A DNA stretch of 6,997 nt from Treponema sp. Its GTDB lineage: Bacteria > Spirochaetota > Spirochaetia > Treponematales > Treponemataceae. Position numbers and translations under genes: made by a program. The notes beneath the pieces were generated by a model. That model was not told the DNA's origin. It worked only from the letters and a program-made list of their open reading frames with translations, and did no database searches. Shown here in pieces: positions 1 through 6,280 of this stretch. The first letter of the stretch is position 1. Every line of letters starts with the position of its first letter. The stretch covers positions 1 to 6,997 of the forward strand of contig JAFLSP010000095.1 of the NCBI GenBank assembly GCA_022510885.1. The letters run 5' to 3'.

Positions 1-243
1 ATGGAAAAGACGGACGTGCAGGCAAAACTGAAAGAATTTTTTATGTCAAACCTTGGCGTGGACGGCGATATTTTGCAGTACGACACGCCGCTGTTCGGCG
101 AGGAGGTCGGCTTGGATTCCGTGGACTCGCTTGAAATCATTTCGTTTGCCGATGATGAGTACGGCGTTTCGATGACGGGGCTTCCCAAGGAGACATTCCT
201 GAGCATCAACACGATTGCTGATTATATTGTAGCGAACGCATAA
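1..243 (+). CDS. Acyl carrier protein (type II)
   Basis: An 80-residue acidic protein with the length and helical pattern of a free-standing acyl carrier protein. The phosphopantetheine attachment site is Ser40 in the motif GLDSVDSLEI (residues 37-46), a variant of the usual DSLD. After modification by a phosphopantetheinyl transferase (not in this window) it would carry the growing acyl chain as a thioester in the cytoplasm. The double ketosynthase gene follows after 37 bases, so this is most likely the dedicated carrier of the pathway rather than the housekeeping AcpP; that is an inference from position and from the DSVD variant. The ATG is the first base of the window, so its ribosome binding site and promoter are not visible and a slightly earlier start cannot be excluded. 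The 5' half has more A/T-ending codons than the genes downstream. Confidence 0.93.
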   Translation: MEKTDVQAKLKEFFMSNLGVDGDILQYDTPLFGEEVGLDSVDSLEIISFADDEYGVSMTGLPKETFLSINTIADYIVANA

Positions 244-249
244 CGAAGT

Positions 250-265
250 GCGGCGGAGGTGCCGC
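250..265 (+). other. Small hairpin with GGAGGT loop in the ACP-KS gap
   Basis: A perfect 5-base-pair inverted repeat, GCGGC (250-254) and GCCGC (261-265), encloses the six-base loop GGAGGT. It starts seven bases after the ACP stop codon and ends before the AAGGA that serves the next gene. No run of T follows, so it is not an intrinsic terminator. The loop shows a Shine-Dalgarno-like core, but it lies about 21 bases from the next ATG and serves no obvious start. It could stabilise the ACP message or influence coupling, or be chance in GC-rich DNA. Confidence 0.35.
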
Positions 266-268
266 GAT

Positions 269-273
269 AAGGA
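269..273 (+). promoter_or_regulatory. Ribosome binding site of the double ketosynthase gene
   Basis: AAGGA lies seven bases before the ATG at 281. It fixes that ATG as the start in preference to the in-frame GTG at 248, which has no suitably placed site and would add eleven basic, non-conserved residues. The same arrangement, TAAGGAA followed by six bases and ATG, occurs before the reductase gene at 2681. Confidence 0.75.
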
Positions 274-280
274 ATTCAGC

Positions 281-2662
281 ATGACCGAAGAGAAAAATCG
301 CTGTGTCGTGACGGGGCTTGGCTTGATTTGCGCCATCGGGAATTCCGTTGAGGAATCCTGGAACAACGTGCTCGCGTCAGTCTCCGGCATTAGGCACACG
401 ACGACCGTCGATACGGAGAACTGCTATGCGACGCTTGCCGCAGAGGTGCGCTGCGATACTTTGGATGACATCGACGCGCCCGAGGAAAAGGACCGCGCGT
501 CCAAACTGTGTCTGAAGGCTGCGAAAGAGGCGCTGGCGGATTCCGGCCTGACGAAGGGCGACGACGACCCGCGCGTGAGCGTGATTATCGGCAGCTGCGT
601 GGGCGGCGCGGTCAGCATTGAGCATTACTACAAGCACGGCAAGGACAAGGCGGACATCCTCAAAATGCCGATTGCGCCGATTGCCTCGCAGGTTGCGGAA
701 CTTGCGGGGGCGGGCGGCATCGTGACGAACGTGGCGAACGCCTGCGCGGCGGGAACGATAAGCATTGCCTACGCCTGCGACCTGATTCGCGCGGGCAAGG
801 CGGACGTGGTGATTGCCGGCGGCGCGGACTCGTTCGCGTCCATTCCGTATTCGGGCTTCCTTTCGCTGCACGCGCTTGACGAGAACGGCTGCTCGCCGTT
901 CAACCGCTGCACGGGCATCACCCTGGGCGAGGGCGCGGGCGTGGTGGTCGTGGAGTCCTACGCGCATGCAAAGGCGCGCGGCGCAAAGACCTACTGCGAA
1001 GTGCTCGGCGCGGGCATCACGACGGACGCGCACCATATCACCGCGCCGCGCGAGGACGGGCTGTGCCAGATTGAGGCGATTGAGCGCGCCATTGCGAATT
1101 CCGGCGTGGCGAAAAAAGACATCGGCTACGTGAACGGGCACGGCACGGGCACGGGCAAGAACGACAACGCCGAATTCCTTTCACTGCATACGGTGTTCGA
1201 CGGCGAGAACGACAACCTGAGCGCGAGTTCCACCAAGGCGATGACGGGACACTGCCTGGGCGCGGCGGGCGCGATTGAGGCGGTCTTCTCAATCAAGGCG
1301 CTGACCACGAACACGGTCATCCCCACGCTGGGCTATTCGGACGAGGACAAGGAAAAACTCAAGGAAAAGGCGGGGAGCATCGAATTCGTGCAGAACGTGC
1401 CGCACGAAAAGGAACTGACCGCCGTCATGAGCAACTCGTTCGCCTTTGGCGGCAACAACGCGAGCATCATTTTCAGCAAGGACGCGGGCAACGTCAAAAC
1501 GAGCGGCGCACGGCCGGACATCGCGATTACGGGCCTGGGCATCGTCAATCCGCTGGGACACACCAAGGAAGCCTATATCGCGGCGGTCAAGGCGGACGCG
1601 AAGCCGACGGAAACGAGCATTCATTCTACTATAGAAACGAGCGAATTCGACGACCTTGGCATCAAAATGGCGTTCTACCGCAAACTGGACAACTTCAGCC
1701 AGCTGCAAGTGGTGACGGGAATGCGCGCGCTCAAGGACGCGAGGCTGACCGTTACTGAAGAGAACGCAAAAGAGATTGGCAACATCGTCGGCACGAGCGA
1801 GGGCGCGCTCGGCTCGACCTATGACTTTGAGGAGCTGATTGGCGAGAAGGGCAACGCGAAAGGCAGCGCGTTCAAATTCCCCAACACGGTGTACAACGCG
1901 GCGGGCGGCTATCTTTCTATCTGCTCCGGGCTGAAAGGCTACAGCGTCACCGTGACGAGCGGACCGCTCTCCGGCTTGACGAGCATTCAGTATGCGATGA
2001 ACGTGATTACGGAAGGGCAGGAGAAAATCATGCTCGCGTCGGGCAACGACGAGAACATCCCGATTATCGACAACCTGTTCAGCGAGCTGGGCTACAAGGC
2101 GCAGTCGGTCGTCGCGCCATATACGGGTGCGGACGGCTTTGTGCTGGGCGACGCAAGCACGACTTTGGTTCTTGAGGACGATGCGAACGCACGGGCGCGC
2201 GGTGCGACTGTCTATGCGCATATCCTCGGCTACGGGAACGGTCGGCACAACGTGCGGTTCGGCGCGCTTTCCGGCACGGCGGACGCGCTGGAAACGGCGG
2301 TCGCCGACGCGCTTGCGGACGCGGGCGTAACTGCCGATGCCATTGACGCGGTGTTCGGCTTTGCGAACGGCATGAAGGCGGTGGACGACATCGAAAAATC
2401 GGTGATGGCGAAATGCTTTGCGGGCAAGCCCGTCATCGCCATCAAGGAGCGCGTGGGCGAAGGGCGCGCGGGAACGGCGGCATTGCAGGTCGCCCATGCC
2501 GCGCTCATGCTGCACGGCGACATTGCCGACGACCGCGCGTTCGTGTTTGCGGCGGACGGCTCGTTCGAGCGGAAGACCGTGGACGGCAAGGGGCTGCGCA
2601 AGGTGCTGGTGATTTCGTTCGCGCTCGGCGGGTCGTATACGGCAGTCGTTTTGGGAAAATAG
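281..2662 (+). CDS. Fused ketosynthase / chain-length-factor-like protein (KS-CLF)
   Basis: A 793-residue cytoplasmic protein made of two FabF-type ketosynthase units in tandem, about twice the usual 410 residues. The first (about 7-400) looks catalytically complete: Cys155 in NACAAGT, His287 in NGHGTGTG, Lys319 and His324 in STKAMTGHCLGAAG, and the closing motif NSFAFGGNN (385-393). It should carry out decarboxylative Claisen condensation of malonyl-ACP with an acyl chain. After a linker of only about 10-12 residues, the second unit (about 413-793) restarts with IAITGLGIVNPLG and keeps the fold landmarks (GADGFVLGD 616-624, SFALGGSY 779-786). However, the cysteine position is Pro562 (SGPLSG), HGTGT is replaced around 695-699 by ANGMK, and the second histidine position aligns with Val725. 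This is the pattern of a chain length factor, which pairs with an active KS to set chain length. Such pairs are usually separate genes; here they are one chain with no frameshift or internal stop. The assignment as KS plus inactive partner is firm; the role in chain-length control is inferred. Confidence 0.9.
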   Translation: MTEEKNRCVVTGLGLICAIGNSVEESWNNVLASVSGIRHTTTVDTENCYATLAAEVRCDTLDDIDAPEEKDRASKLCLKAAKEALADSGLTKGDDDPRVSVIIGSCVGGAVSIEHYYKHGKDKADILKMPIAPIASQVAELAGAGGIVTNVANACAAGTISIAYACDLIRAGKADVVIAGGADSFASIPYSGFLSLHALDENGCSPFNRCTGITLGEGAGVVVVESYAHAKARGAKTYCEVLGAGITTDAHHITAPREDGLCQIEAIERAIANSGVAKKDIGYVNGHGTGTGKNDNAEFLSLHTVFDGENDNLSASSTKAMTGHCLGAAGAIEAVFSIKALTTNTVIPTLGYSDEDKEKLKEKAGSIEFVQNVPHEKELTAVMSNSFAFGGNNASIIFSKDAGNVKTSGARPDIAITGLGIVNPLGHTKEAYIAAVKADAKPTETSIHSTIETSEFDDLGIKMAFYRKLDNFSQLQVVTGMRALKDARLTVTEENAKEIGNIVGTSEGALGSTYDFEELIGEKGNAKGSAFKFPNTVYNAAGGYLSICSGLKGYSVTVTSGPLSGLTSIQYAMNVITEGQEKIMLASGNDENIPIIDNLFSELGYKAQSVVAPYTGADGFVLGDASTTLVLEDDANARARGATVYAHILGYGNGRHNVRFGALSGTADALETAVADALADAGVTADAIDAVFGFANGMKAVDDIEKSVMAKCFAGKPVIAIKERVGEGRAGTAALQVAHAALMLHGDIADDRAFVFAADGSFERKTVDGKGLRKVLVISFALGGSYTAVVLGK

Positions 2663-2680
2663 CAGGCTAAGGAAACGCAG

Positions 2681-3412
2681 ATGAAAGTGGCGATTGTGAC
2701 GGGTTCGTCAAAAGGAATTGGCAAGGCGTGCGCGCTCCGTCTGGCAAAGGACGGCTGTGCGGTGGTAGTGAACTACAGCCGCTCGGACGATGAGGCGGCC
2801 GCCGTGGTGGACGCAATCAAGGCGGACGGCGGCGAGGCGACGGCGTACAAGGCGGACGTTTCCAAACTGGACGAAGTGAAAAAGATGTTCCGCGACGTGT
2901 ACAAGCAGTACGGCAGCATTGACGTGCTGGTGAACAACGCGGGCATCGTGCGCGACGAATACCTGCTCATGCTCAATCCCGACACGCTCGACAAATGCGT
3001 TGACCTGAACATCAAAGGCTACATCTATTGCGCGCAGGCGGCGGTGCTCAAAATGTTCAAGCAGAAGCACGGCGTCATCATCAATATGTCTTCGGTCAGC
3101 AGCAAGTTTGCTCTCCCCGGGCAGAGCGTGTACAGCGCGACCAAGGGGGCGGTCAACTCGCTCACGCAGACGCTCGCAAAGGAGCTTGCCGGCTACGGAA
3201 TCCGCGTGAACGCGGTCGCGCCCGGCTTCATTCAGACCGAGATGATTGACGCGATTCCGCAGGAAAAGCGCGACGAGTACATCAAGAACGTGCCGCTCCG
3301 GCGCTTCGGGACGGCGGAAGAGGTGGCGAACGTGGTCAGCGCGCTTGCGTCGGATGCCTTTGCCTACGTGACGGGGCAGACGATTGTGCTTGACGGCGGG
3401 CTGTCGCTGTAG
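2681..3412 (+). CDS. fabG: 3-ketoacyl-ACP reductase, FabG-type SDR
   Basis: A 243-residue classical short-chain dehydrogenase/reductase, expected to reduce 3-ketoacyl-ACP to 3-hydroxyacyl-ACP with NADPH in the cytoplasm. The Rossmann motif TGSSKGIG is at 7-14 and NNAG at 85-88. The catalytic set is Asn110, Ser138, Tyr151 and Lys155 (YSATK), the same Ser/Tyr/Lys numbering as E. coli FabG. The PGFIQTEM segment (181-188) and the C-terminal TGQTIVLDGGLSL are also typical. A basic residue in the glycine motif (Lys11) and the NYSRS segment (31-35) fit NADPH preference. The gene starts 18 bases after the ketosynthase, with AAGGA seven bases before the ATG, so it is probably co-transcribed with it. 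It is likely the pathway's ketoreductase; it could also be the only FabG of the cell, which this window cannot decide. Confidence 0.93.
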   Translation: MKVAIVTGSSKGIGKACALRLAKDGCAVVVNYSRSDDEAAAVVDAIKADGGEATAYKADVSKLDEVKKMFRDVYKQYGSIDVLVNNAGIVRDEYLLMLNPDTLDKCVDLNIKGYIYCAQAAVLKMFKQKHGVIINMSSVSSKFALPGQSVYSATKGAVNSLTQTLAKELAGYGIRVNAVAPGFIQTEMIDAIPQEKRDEYIKNVPLRRFGTAEEVANVVSALASDAFAYVTGQTIVLDGGLSL

Positions 3413-3434
3413 ATTTTCCGCGCGGCAGCGTCGC

Positions 3435-3469
3435 TTGCACATTCGGCAAAACCGTTGTATCATAGAGCG
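3435..3469 (+). promoter_or_regulatory. Putative sigma-70-type promoter immediately before the dehydratase gene
   Basis: The 57-base gap after the reductase gene contains TTGCAC (3435-3440, weak -35 match), a 17-base spacer, and TATCAT (3458-3463, five of six matches to TATAAT). The predicted transcription start falls at about 3470, the A of the dehydratase ATG. No Shine-Dalgarno sequence stands in front of that ATG. This suggests a second transcription unit with a leaderless or nearly leaderless message. The -35 is poor, so the call rests on the -10, the spacing and the position. Confidence 0.45.
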
Positions 3470-3916
3470 ATGAATATTTTTGAAATCAGCCAGAAGATTG
3501 CACAGCGTCCGCCGTTTCAGATGATTGAGCGGGTGCTGGAGCTTGTGCCGGGCGAGCGCGCGACGGGGCTTAAGAACGTGAGCGTGAACGAGCCGTATTT
3601 TACGGGGCATTTTCCCGGTACGCCGATTATGCCGGGCGTTCTGATTGTAGAAAGTTGCGCGCAGTTGTGTTCGCTCGTGATTGAGAAAGACGAAAAAACT
3701 TTGGACGAAAACCTCTACGTGCTGCTTAAAATCGACGGGTTCAAGTTCGTCAAGCCGGTGATTCCGGGCGACCAGCTGGTGATTTCGGTGAACAAGACGC
3801 GGGGCGGCGGGGTGATTGTCGGCTTTGACGCGGTGGTGAAAGTGGACGATGCCGTATTCGCAAAAGGCAGCCTGACGTTTACGGCGATTCCCAAGGCATC
3901 GGTAGAGCAACGCTGA
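3470..3916 (+). CDS. fabZ: 3-hydroxyacyl-ACP dehydratase, FabZ-type
   Basis: A 148-residue single hot-dog-fold protein, the normal FabZ length. It should remove water from 3-hydroxyacyl-ACP to give trans-2-enoyl-ACP. The catalytic histidine is His47 in FTGHFPG (44-50) and the acidic partner is Glu61 in IVESCAQ (59-65), joined by TPIMPGVL. The N-terminal QRPPFQMIERVLEL matches the FabZ helix, with Gln in place of the usual His of HRYPF. The ATG at 3470 is chosen because the protein then begins like other FabZ proteins; a TTG at 3455 would add five residues with no support and would lie within the promoter-like sequence. The stop codon shares one base with the next start (TGATG), so the flavoprotein downstream is probably translationally coupled. 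It completes the reductive cycle with the upstream ketosynthase and ketoreductase. Confidence 0.93.
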   Translation: MNIFEISQKIAQRPPFQMIERVLELVPGERATGLKNVSVNEPYFTGHFPGTPIMPGVLIVESCAQLCSLVIEKDEKTLDENLYVLLKIDGFKFVKPVIPGDQLVISVNKTRGGGVIVGFDAVVKVDDAVFAKGSLTFTAIPKASVEQR

Positions 3917-4674
3917 TGGCAGGAAAAATCCTTTTGTTGAACGGAAGCCCTAAAAAGGAACGGAGCAATTCGCTGTTGCTGGCGCATTCCTTTGTGGAAG
4001 GACTGACGGCGAGCGGCAGTTTCGAGACGGAGACCGTGCATATTTCCGCGCTGAACATCAAGCCGTGCCACGGCTGTCTCACGTGTTGGGTGCGGGAGGA
4101 TGCCACCTGCGTCATCAAGGACGACGACATTCCCGCGCTGCGCAAAAAGATTGAGGACGCGGATATTGTTATTCTGTGCGCGCCGCTCTTCCTGTTCGGG
4201 CTGCCGGGAACGGTCAAGGTGATGATGGACCGGCTGCTCGGCATGGTCAATCCGTACTACGGCAAGCCGATTCCGGCGGACGGGTCTGCCCTGCACGGTT
4301 TTTTCAAGCCGCATCCCGGGCAGCGCTTCGTGCTGATTTCGTCGTGCGCTTGGGTGGAAAAAGAAGTCGTCTATGCGTCGGTGTTCAGCCAGTTGGACAT
4401 GATTTTGGGGAAGGGCGGCTACCTCGCGCTCACCACACCGCAGATGAACGCGATTATATACCACGCGGGCGGGCGGCGGCTGGTAAAAATGCAGTCGGAT
4501 TACAAGAAAGCGGGCGAGGAATATGCGGCGACGGGTACGGTGCGCGCGGAGACGGTTGCCTACCTTGCGAGACCGATGTTCTCCGAGTCAGTATATCAGC
4601 AGTTTTTCGAGAAAATCTGGCGGAGACAGGACGGGGAGTATCAGTTGTATGGGATGGACAAAAAAAGCGATTGA
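3916..4674 (+). CDS. Flavodoxin-fold NAD(P)H-dependent oxidoreductase with a four-cysteine cluster
   Basis: A 252-residue soluble protein of the NADPH-dependent FMN reductase / iron-sulfur flavoprotein group. The FMN phosphate-binding loop is NGSPKKERSNS (9-19) and the second flavin-contact segment is CAPLFLFGLPGTVKVMMDRL (88-107). Between them sit Cys51, Cys54, Cys57 and Cys65, spaced CX2CX2CX7C. This compact cysteine spacing is known in Isf-type flavoproteins, where it binds a 4Fe-4S cluster; many relatives have similar cysteines without proven clusters. The substrate is not evident. The start shares one base with the dehydratase stop, which ties it to the pathway operon. It could supply reducing power or act on the unsaturated product, but it does not belong to the known enoyl-ACP reductase families (FabI, FabK, FabV), so its pathway role is open. 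Confidence 0.8.
   Translation: MAGKILLLNGSPKKERSNSLLLAHSFVEGLTASGSFETETVHISALNIKPCHGCLTCWVREDATCVIKDDDIPALRKKIEDADIVILCAPLFLFGLPGTVKVMMDRLLGMVNPYYGKPIPADGSALHGFFKPHPGQRFVLISSCAWVEKEVVYASVFSQLDMILGKGGYLALTTPQMNAIIYHAGGRRLVKMQSDYKKAGEEYAATGTVRAETVAYLARPMFSESVYQQFFEKIWRRQDGEYQLYGMDKKSD
4633..4638 (+). promoter_or_regulatory. Ribosome binding site of the acyltransferase gene
   Basis: GGGGAG lies ten bases before the ATG at 4649, inside the end of the flavoprotein gene. It supports that ATG as the start of the acyltransferase rather than in-frame codons upstream, where the translation is arginine-rich and unlike the family. Confidence 0.5.
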
Positions 4675-5380
4675 CAATCTGCTCCTCGCGTTCGGCAAAG
4701 TCTCTATCATGTTGGTGCGGATGTATATGCATCTCGTCTACCGCCCCAAGGCGCATTTTGTTGACCGTTCGGTGCAGACAAACCGGCTGAAAACGCCCTG
4801 CATCGTGATTGCGAACCACACGACGATTGTTGACCCGCCTTTCATCCTGTCAGTCCTGCGCGGAAAGACGGCGATTGTGATTGCGAAGGACTGGTTCGAG
4901 AAGCCGGGCATCAACTGGATTTGCCGCGCGGCGAACGGCGTTCCCTGCGACCGCTTCAACCTTGACACGGAATGGGCGCTGCTTGCCAAAAAGGAGCTGA
5001 AGAAAGGCCGCTCGGTGGTCATTTTTCCTGAAGGCAAGTGCCGCGAGGACGGCGAGCTGAACGAATTTAAGTCGGGCTTTGCGTTTTTGGCGCGCAGTAC
5101 GGGCGTTCCCGTGGTCTGCGTCGGGCTTGACGGGGTGTATTCGTTCGGTCACCGCATTCATTACGTGGTGGACGTGCCGCGGCGCATTGAGCGGACGAAA
5201 GGCGTGGCATCTTCCGCGGATTTGGAGAATCATGCGGCGCAGCTGCGCGAGCGGGTCAAGCTGCTCAAAGCGGGCGCGTTGCGGCACAGCGTGGCGGGGC
5301 TTCCCGCGCCCGGAACGGTGTATGCCGTCGTGCCGCCAGTGCCCGAGCAGAGCGCAACAGGAACGGAGGGCGCACGGTGA
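4649..5380 (+). CDS. PlsC-type lysophospholipid/acyl-ACP acyltransferase
   Basis: A 243-residue member of the PlsC-like acyltransferase family, which moves an acyl chain from ACP or CoA to a hydroxyl such as that of lysophosphatidic acid, at the inner face of the membrane. The catalytic HX4D motif is His57-Asp62 in NHTTIVDP (56-63). GVPCDRF (97-103) supplies the second-block arginine (Arg102), and FPEGKCRE (126-133) is the acceptor-phosphate motif, with Lys-Cys where Thr-Arg is usual. The N-terminal 30 residues are hydrophobic and amphipathic and probably attach it to the membrane; no signal peptide is seen. The last 30 or so residues are rich in Pro and Ala and look disordered. The start overlaps the flavoprotein gene by 26 bases and the stop overlaps the patatin gene by four, so it sits in a coupled operon. 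It may load the pathway's acyl product onto a glycerolipid; the acceptor cannot be read from sequence. Confidence 0.87.
   Translation: MGWTKKAIDNLLLAFGKVSIMLVRMYMHLVYRPKAHFVDRSVQTNRLKTPCIVIANHTTIVDPPFILSVLRGKTAIVIAKDWFEKPGINWICRAANGVPCDRFNLDTEWALLAKKELKKGRSVVIFPEGKCREDGELNEFKSGFAFLARSTGVPVVCVGLDGVYSFGHRIHYVVDVPRRIERTKGVASSADLENHAAQLRERVKLLKAGALRHSVAGLPAPGTVYAVVPPVPEQSATGTEGAR
5365..5369 (+). promoter_or_regulatory. Ribosome binding site of the patatin gene
   Basis: GGAGG, the strongest Shine-Dalgarno core among those assigned to genes here, lies seven bases before the GTG at 5377. It supports the GTG start, which gives a protein beginning directly with the family's first beta strand and glycine-rich loop. 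It is encoded within the disordered tail of the acyltransferase gene. Confidence 0.75.
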
Positions 5381-6276
5381 AATACGGACTGGTCTTGGAG
5401 GGCGGCTCGCGCAAGGGCCTGTTCACGGCGGGCATTCTGGACGTTTTTCTGGAGAACGGCTTTCGCTTTGATTACATCGTGGGCGTTTCTGCGGGCGCAC
5501 ACGCGGCGCTCAATTACGTGACGGAGCAGAAAGGGCGGCTCAAGCAGGTGCTTACCCCGGAGTCAATCCGCTTGCGGACGCACCGGAACGGCTCCCTGTG
5601 GCGCGACGGCATCCTCAAGCAGATGCACTTTATGATTTACAAATACTCGTTCGACCGCAGAAACCCCTTCAACTTCAAGAAATTCTTTTCGTCGGACGTG
5701 CAGTGCGAAATCGTGGCGACCTGCGCCGACACGGGGCGGACGGTGTACTGGTGCGACCAGGACGCGCACGCAAAACGCCCGTCGCGCATTGCGAGCATTC
5801 GCCGCAACCGGCTGCTGCTTGACCACGTGTGCGCGTCGTGCTCGCTTCCGATTCTGTTCCCGCCCGTAAAAATCGGCGACCTTTTCTACGCGGACGGCTG
5901 CGTGACCGACTCCGTGCCGTTCGACCGCGCGCTTGAGCAGGGCTGCGACAGGCTCATCGTCATCACCACGCAGGAGCCGTGGGACGGGCCGACCGACTTC
6001 AAGAAATGGGACCTGATGCTCGCGCCCATGTACAAGAAAAAGTACCCCAACCTGTACCGCGCGCTGATGGACCGCTACGAGGACTACTGCCGGCAGGAGG
6101 CGCGGCTCAAGGCGCTGGAGGACGCGGGCACGGCGCTGGTCTTCCACCCGGTCGAAGTGCTGTGCAGCCTGTTCGAGAATTCGGCGGAGAAAATCGATGA
6201 ATCCTACAACTACGGCGTCCGTTCGGCAAACGCGCGGCTCAAAGAAGTGAAGAAATTTTTAGGACTTGACGCATAA
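5377..6276 (+). CDS. Patatin-like phospholipase / acyl hydrolase
   Basis: A 299-residue patatin-family protein with a Ser-Asp catalytic dyad. The oxyanion-hole loop is EGGSRKG (8-14), the nucleophile is Ser38 in the elbow GVSAG (36-40), and the catalytic aspartate is Asp173 in YADGCVTDSVPF (171-182). It resembles the bacterial YjjU group in its GLFTAGILDVFLENG segment and overall length. No signal peptide or transmembrane segment is seen, so it should act in the cytoplasm or at the inner membrane face. Family members hydrolyse acyl esters of phospholipids or related substrates. The GTG start overlaps the acyltransferase stop (GTGA). Pairing a hydrolase with an acyltransferase suggests acyl exchange on a lipid, or release of the pathway's chain; both are inferences. 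The codon after the catalytic serine block and the rest of the frame are intact. Confidence 0.88.
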   Translation: MKYGLVLEGGSRKGLFTAGILDVFLENGFRFDYIVGVSAGAHAALNYVTEQKGRLKQVLTPESIRLRTHRNGSLWRDGILKQMHFMIYKYSFDRRNPFNFKKFFSSDVQCEIVATCADTGRTVYWCDQDAHAKRPSRIASIRRNRLLLDHVCASCSLPILFPPVKIGDLFYADGCVTDSVPFDRALEQGCDRLIVITTQEPWDGPTDFKKWDLMLAPMYKKKYPNLYRALMDRYEDYCRQEARLKALEDAGTALVFHPVEVLCSLFENSAEKIDESYNYGVRSANARLKEVKKFLGLDA

Positions 6277-6280
6277 CGCA

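Noticed and set aside
248..280. GTG at 248 as the start of the double ketosynthase, adding eleven residues.
   Set aside because: The added residues are arginine-rich and unlike ketosynthase N termini, the sequence forms the hairpin region, and AAGGA at 269-273 is correctly placed for the ATG at 281.
1289..2515. Long open frame on the minus strand (408 codons) opposite the ketosynthase gene.
   Set aside because: Its translation is rich in Arg, His, Ala and Val with no family motif, and it lies wholly opposite a well-supported gene. GC-rich codon use commonly leaves such mirror frames open.
3413..3434. Possible terminator after the reductase gene (GCG...CGC-type pairing).
   Set aside because: Pairing is only a few bases and no T-run follows, so an intrinsic terminator is not supported; read-through into the dehydratase unit remains possible.
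2708..3910. Long open frame on the minus strand (400 codons) spanning the reductase, the gap and the dehydratase.
   Set aside because: Arg/His-rich low-complexity translation without recognisable domains, opposite two clear genes; treated as a mirror frame.
1..3916. Ordinary housekeeping fab operon.
   Set aside because: The ACP, KS, FabG and FabZ families fit, but the inactive second ketosynthase half, the absence of FabD, FabH and FabI, and the coupled acyltransferase and patatin genes are not typical. It is not excluded, because the sequence upstream is missing.
4176..4790. Plus-strand open frame (204 codons) overlapping the flavoprotein and acyltransferase genes.
   Set aside because: An alternate-frame shadow with Arg/Gly/Ala-rich composition; both overlapping genes have catalytic motifs in their own frames.
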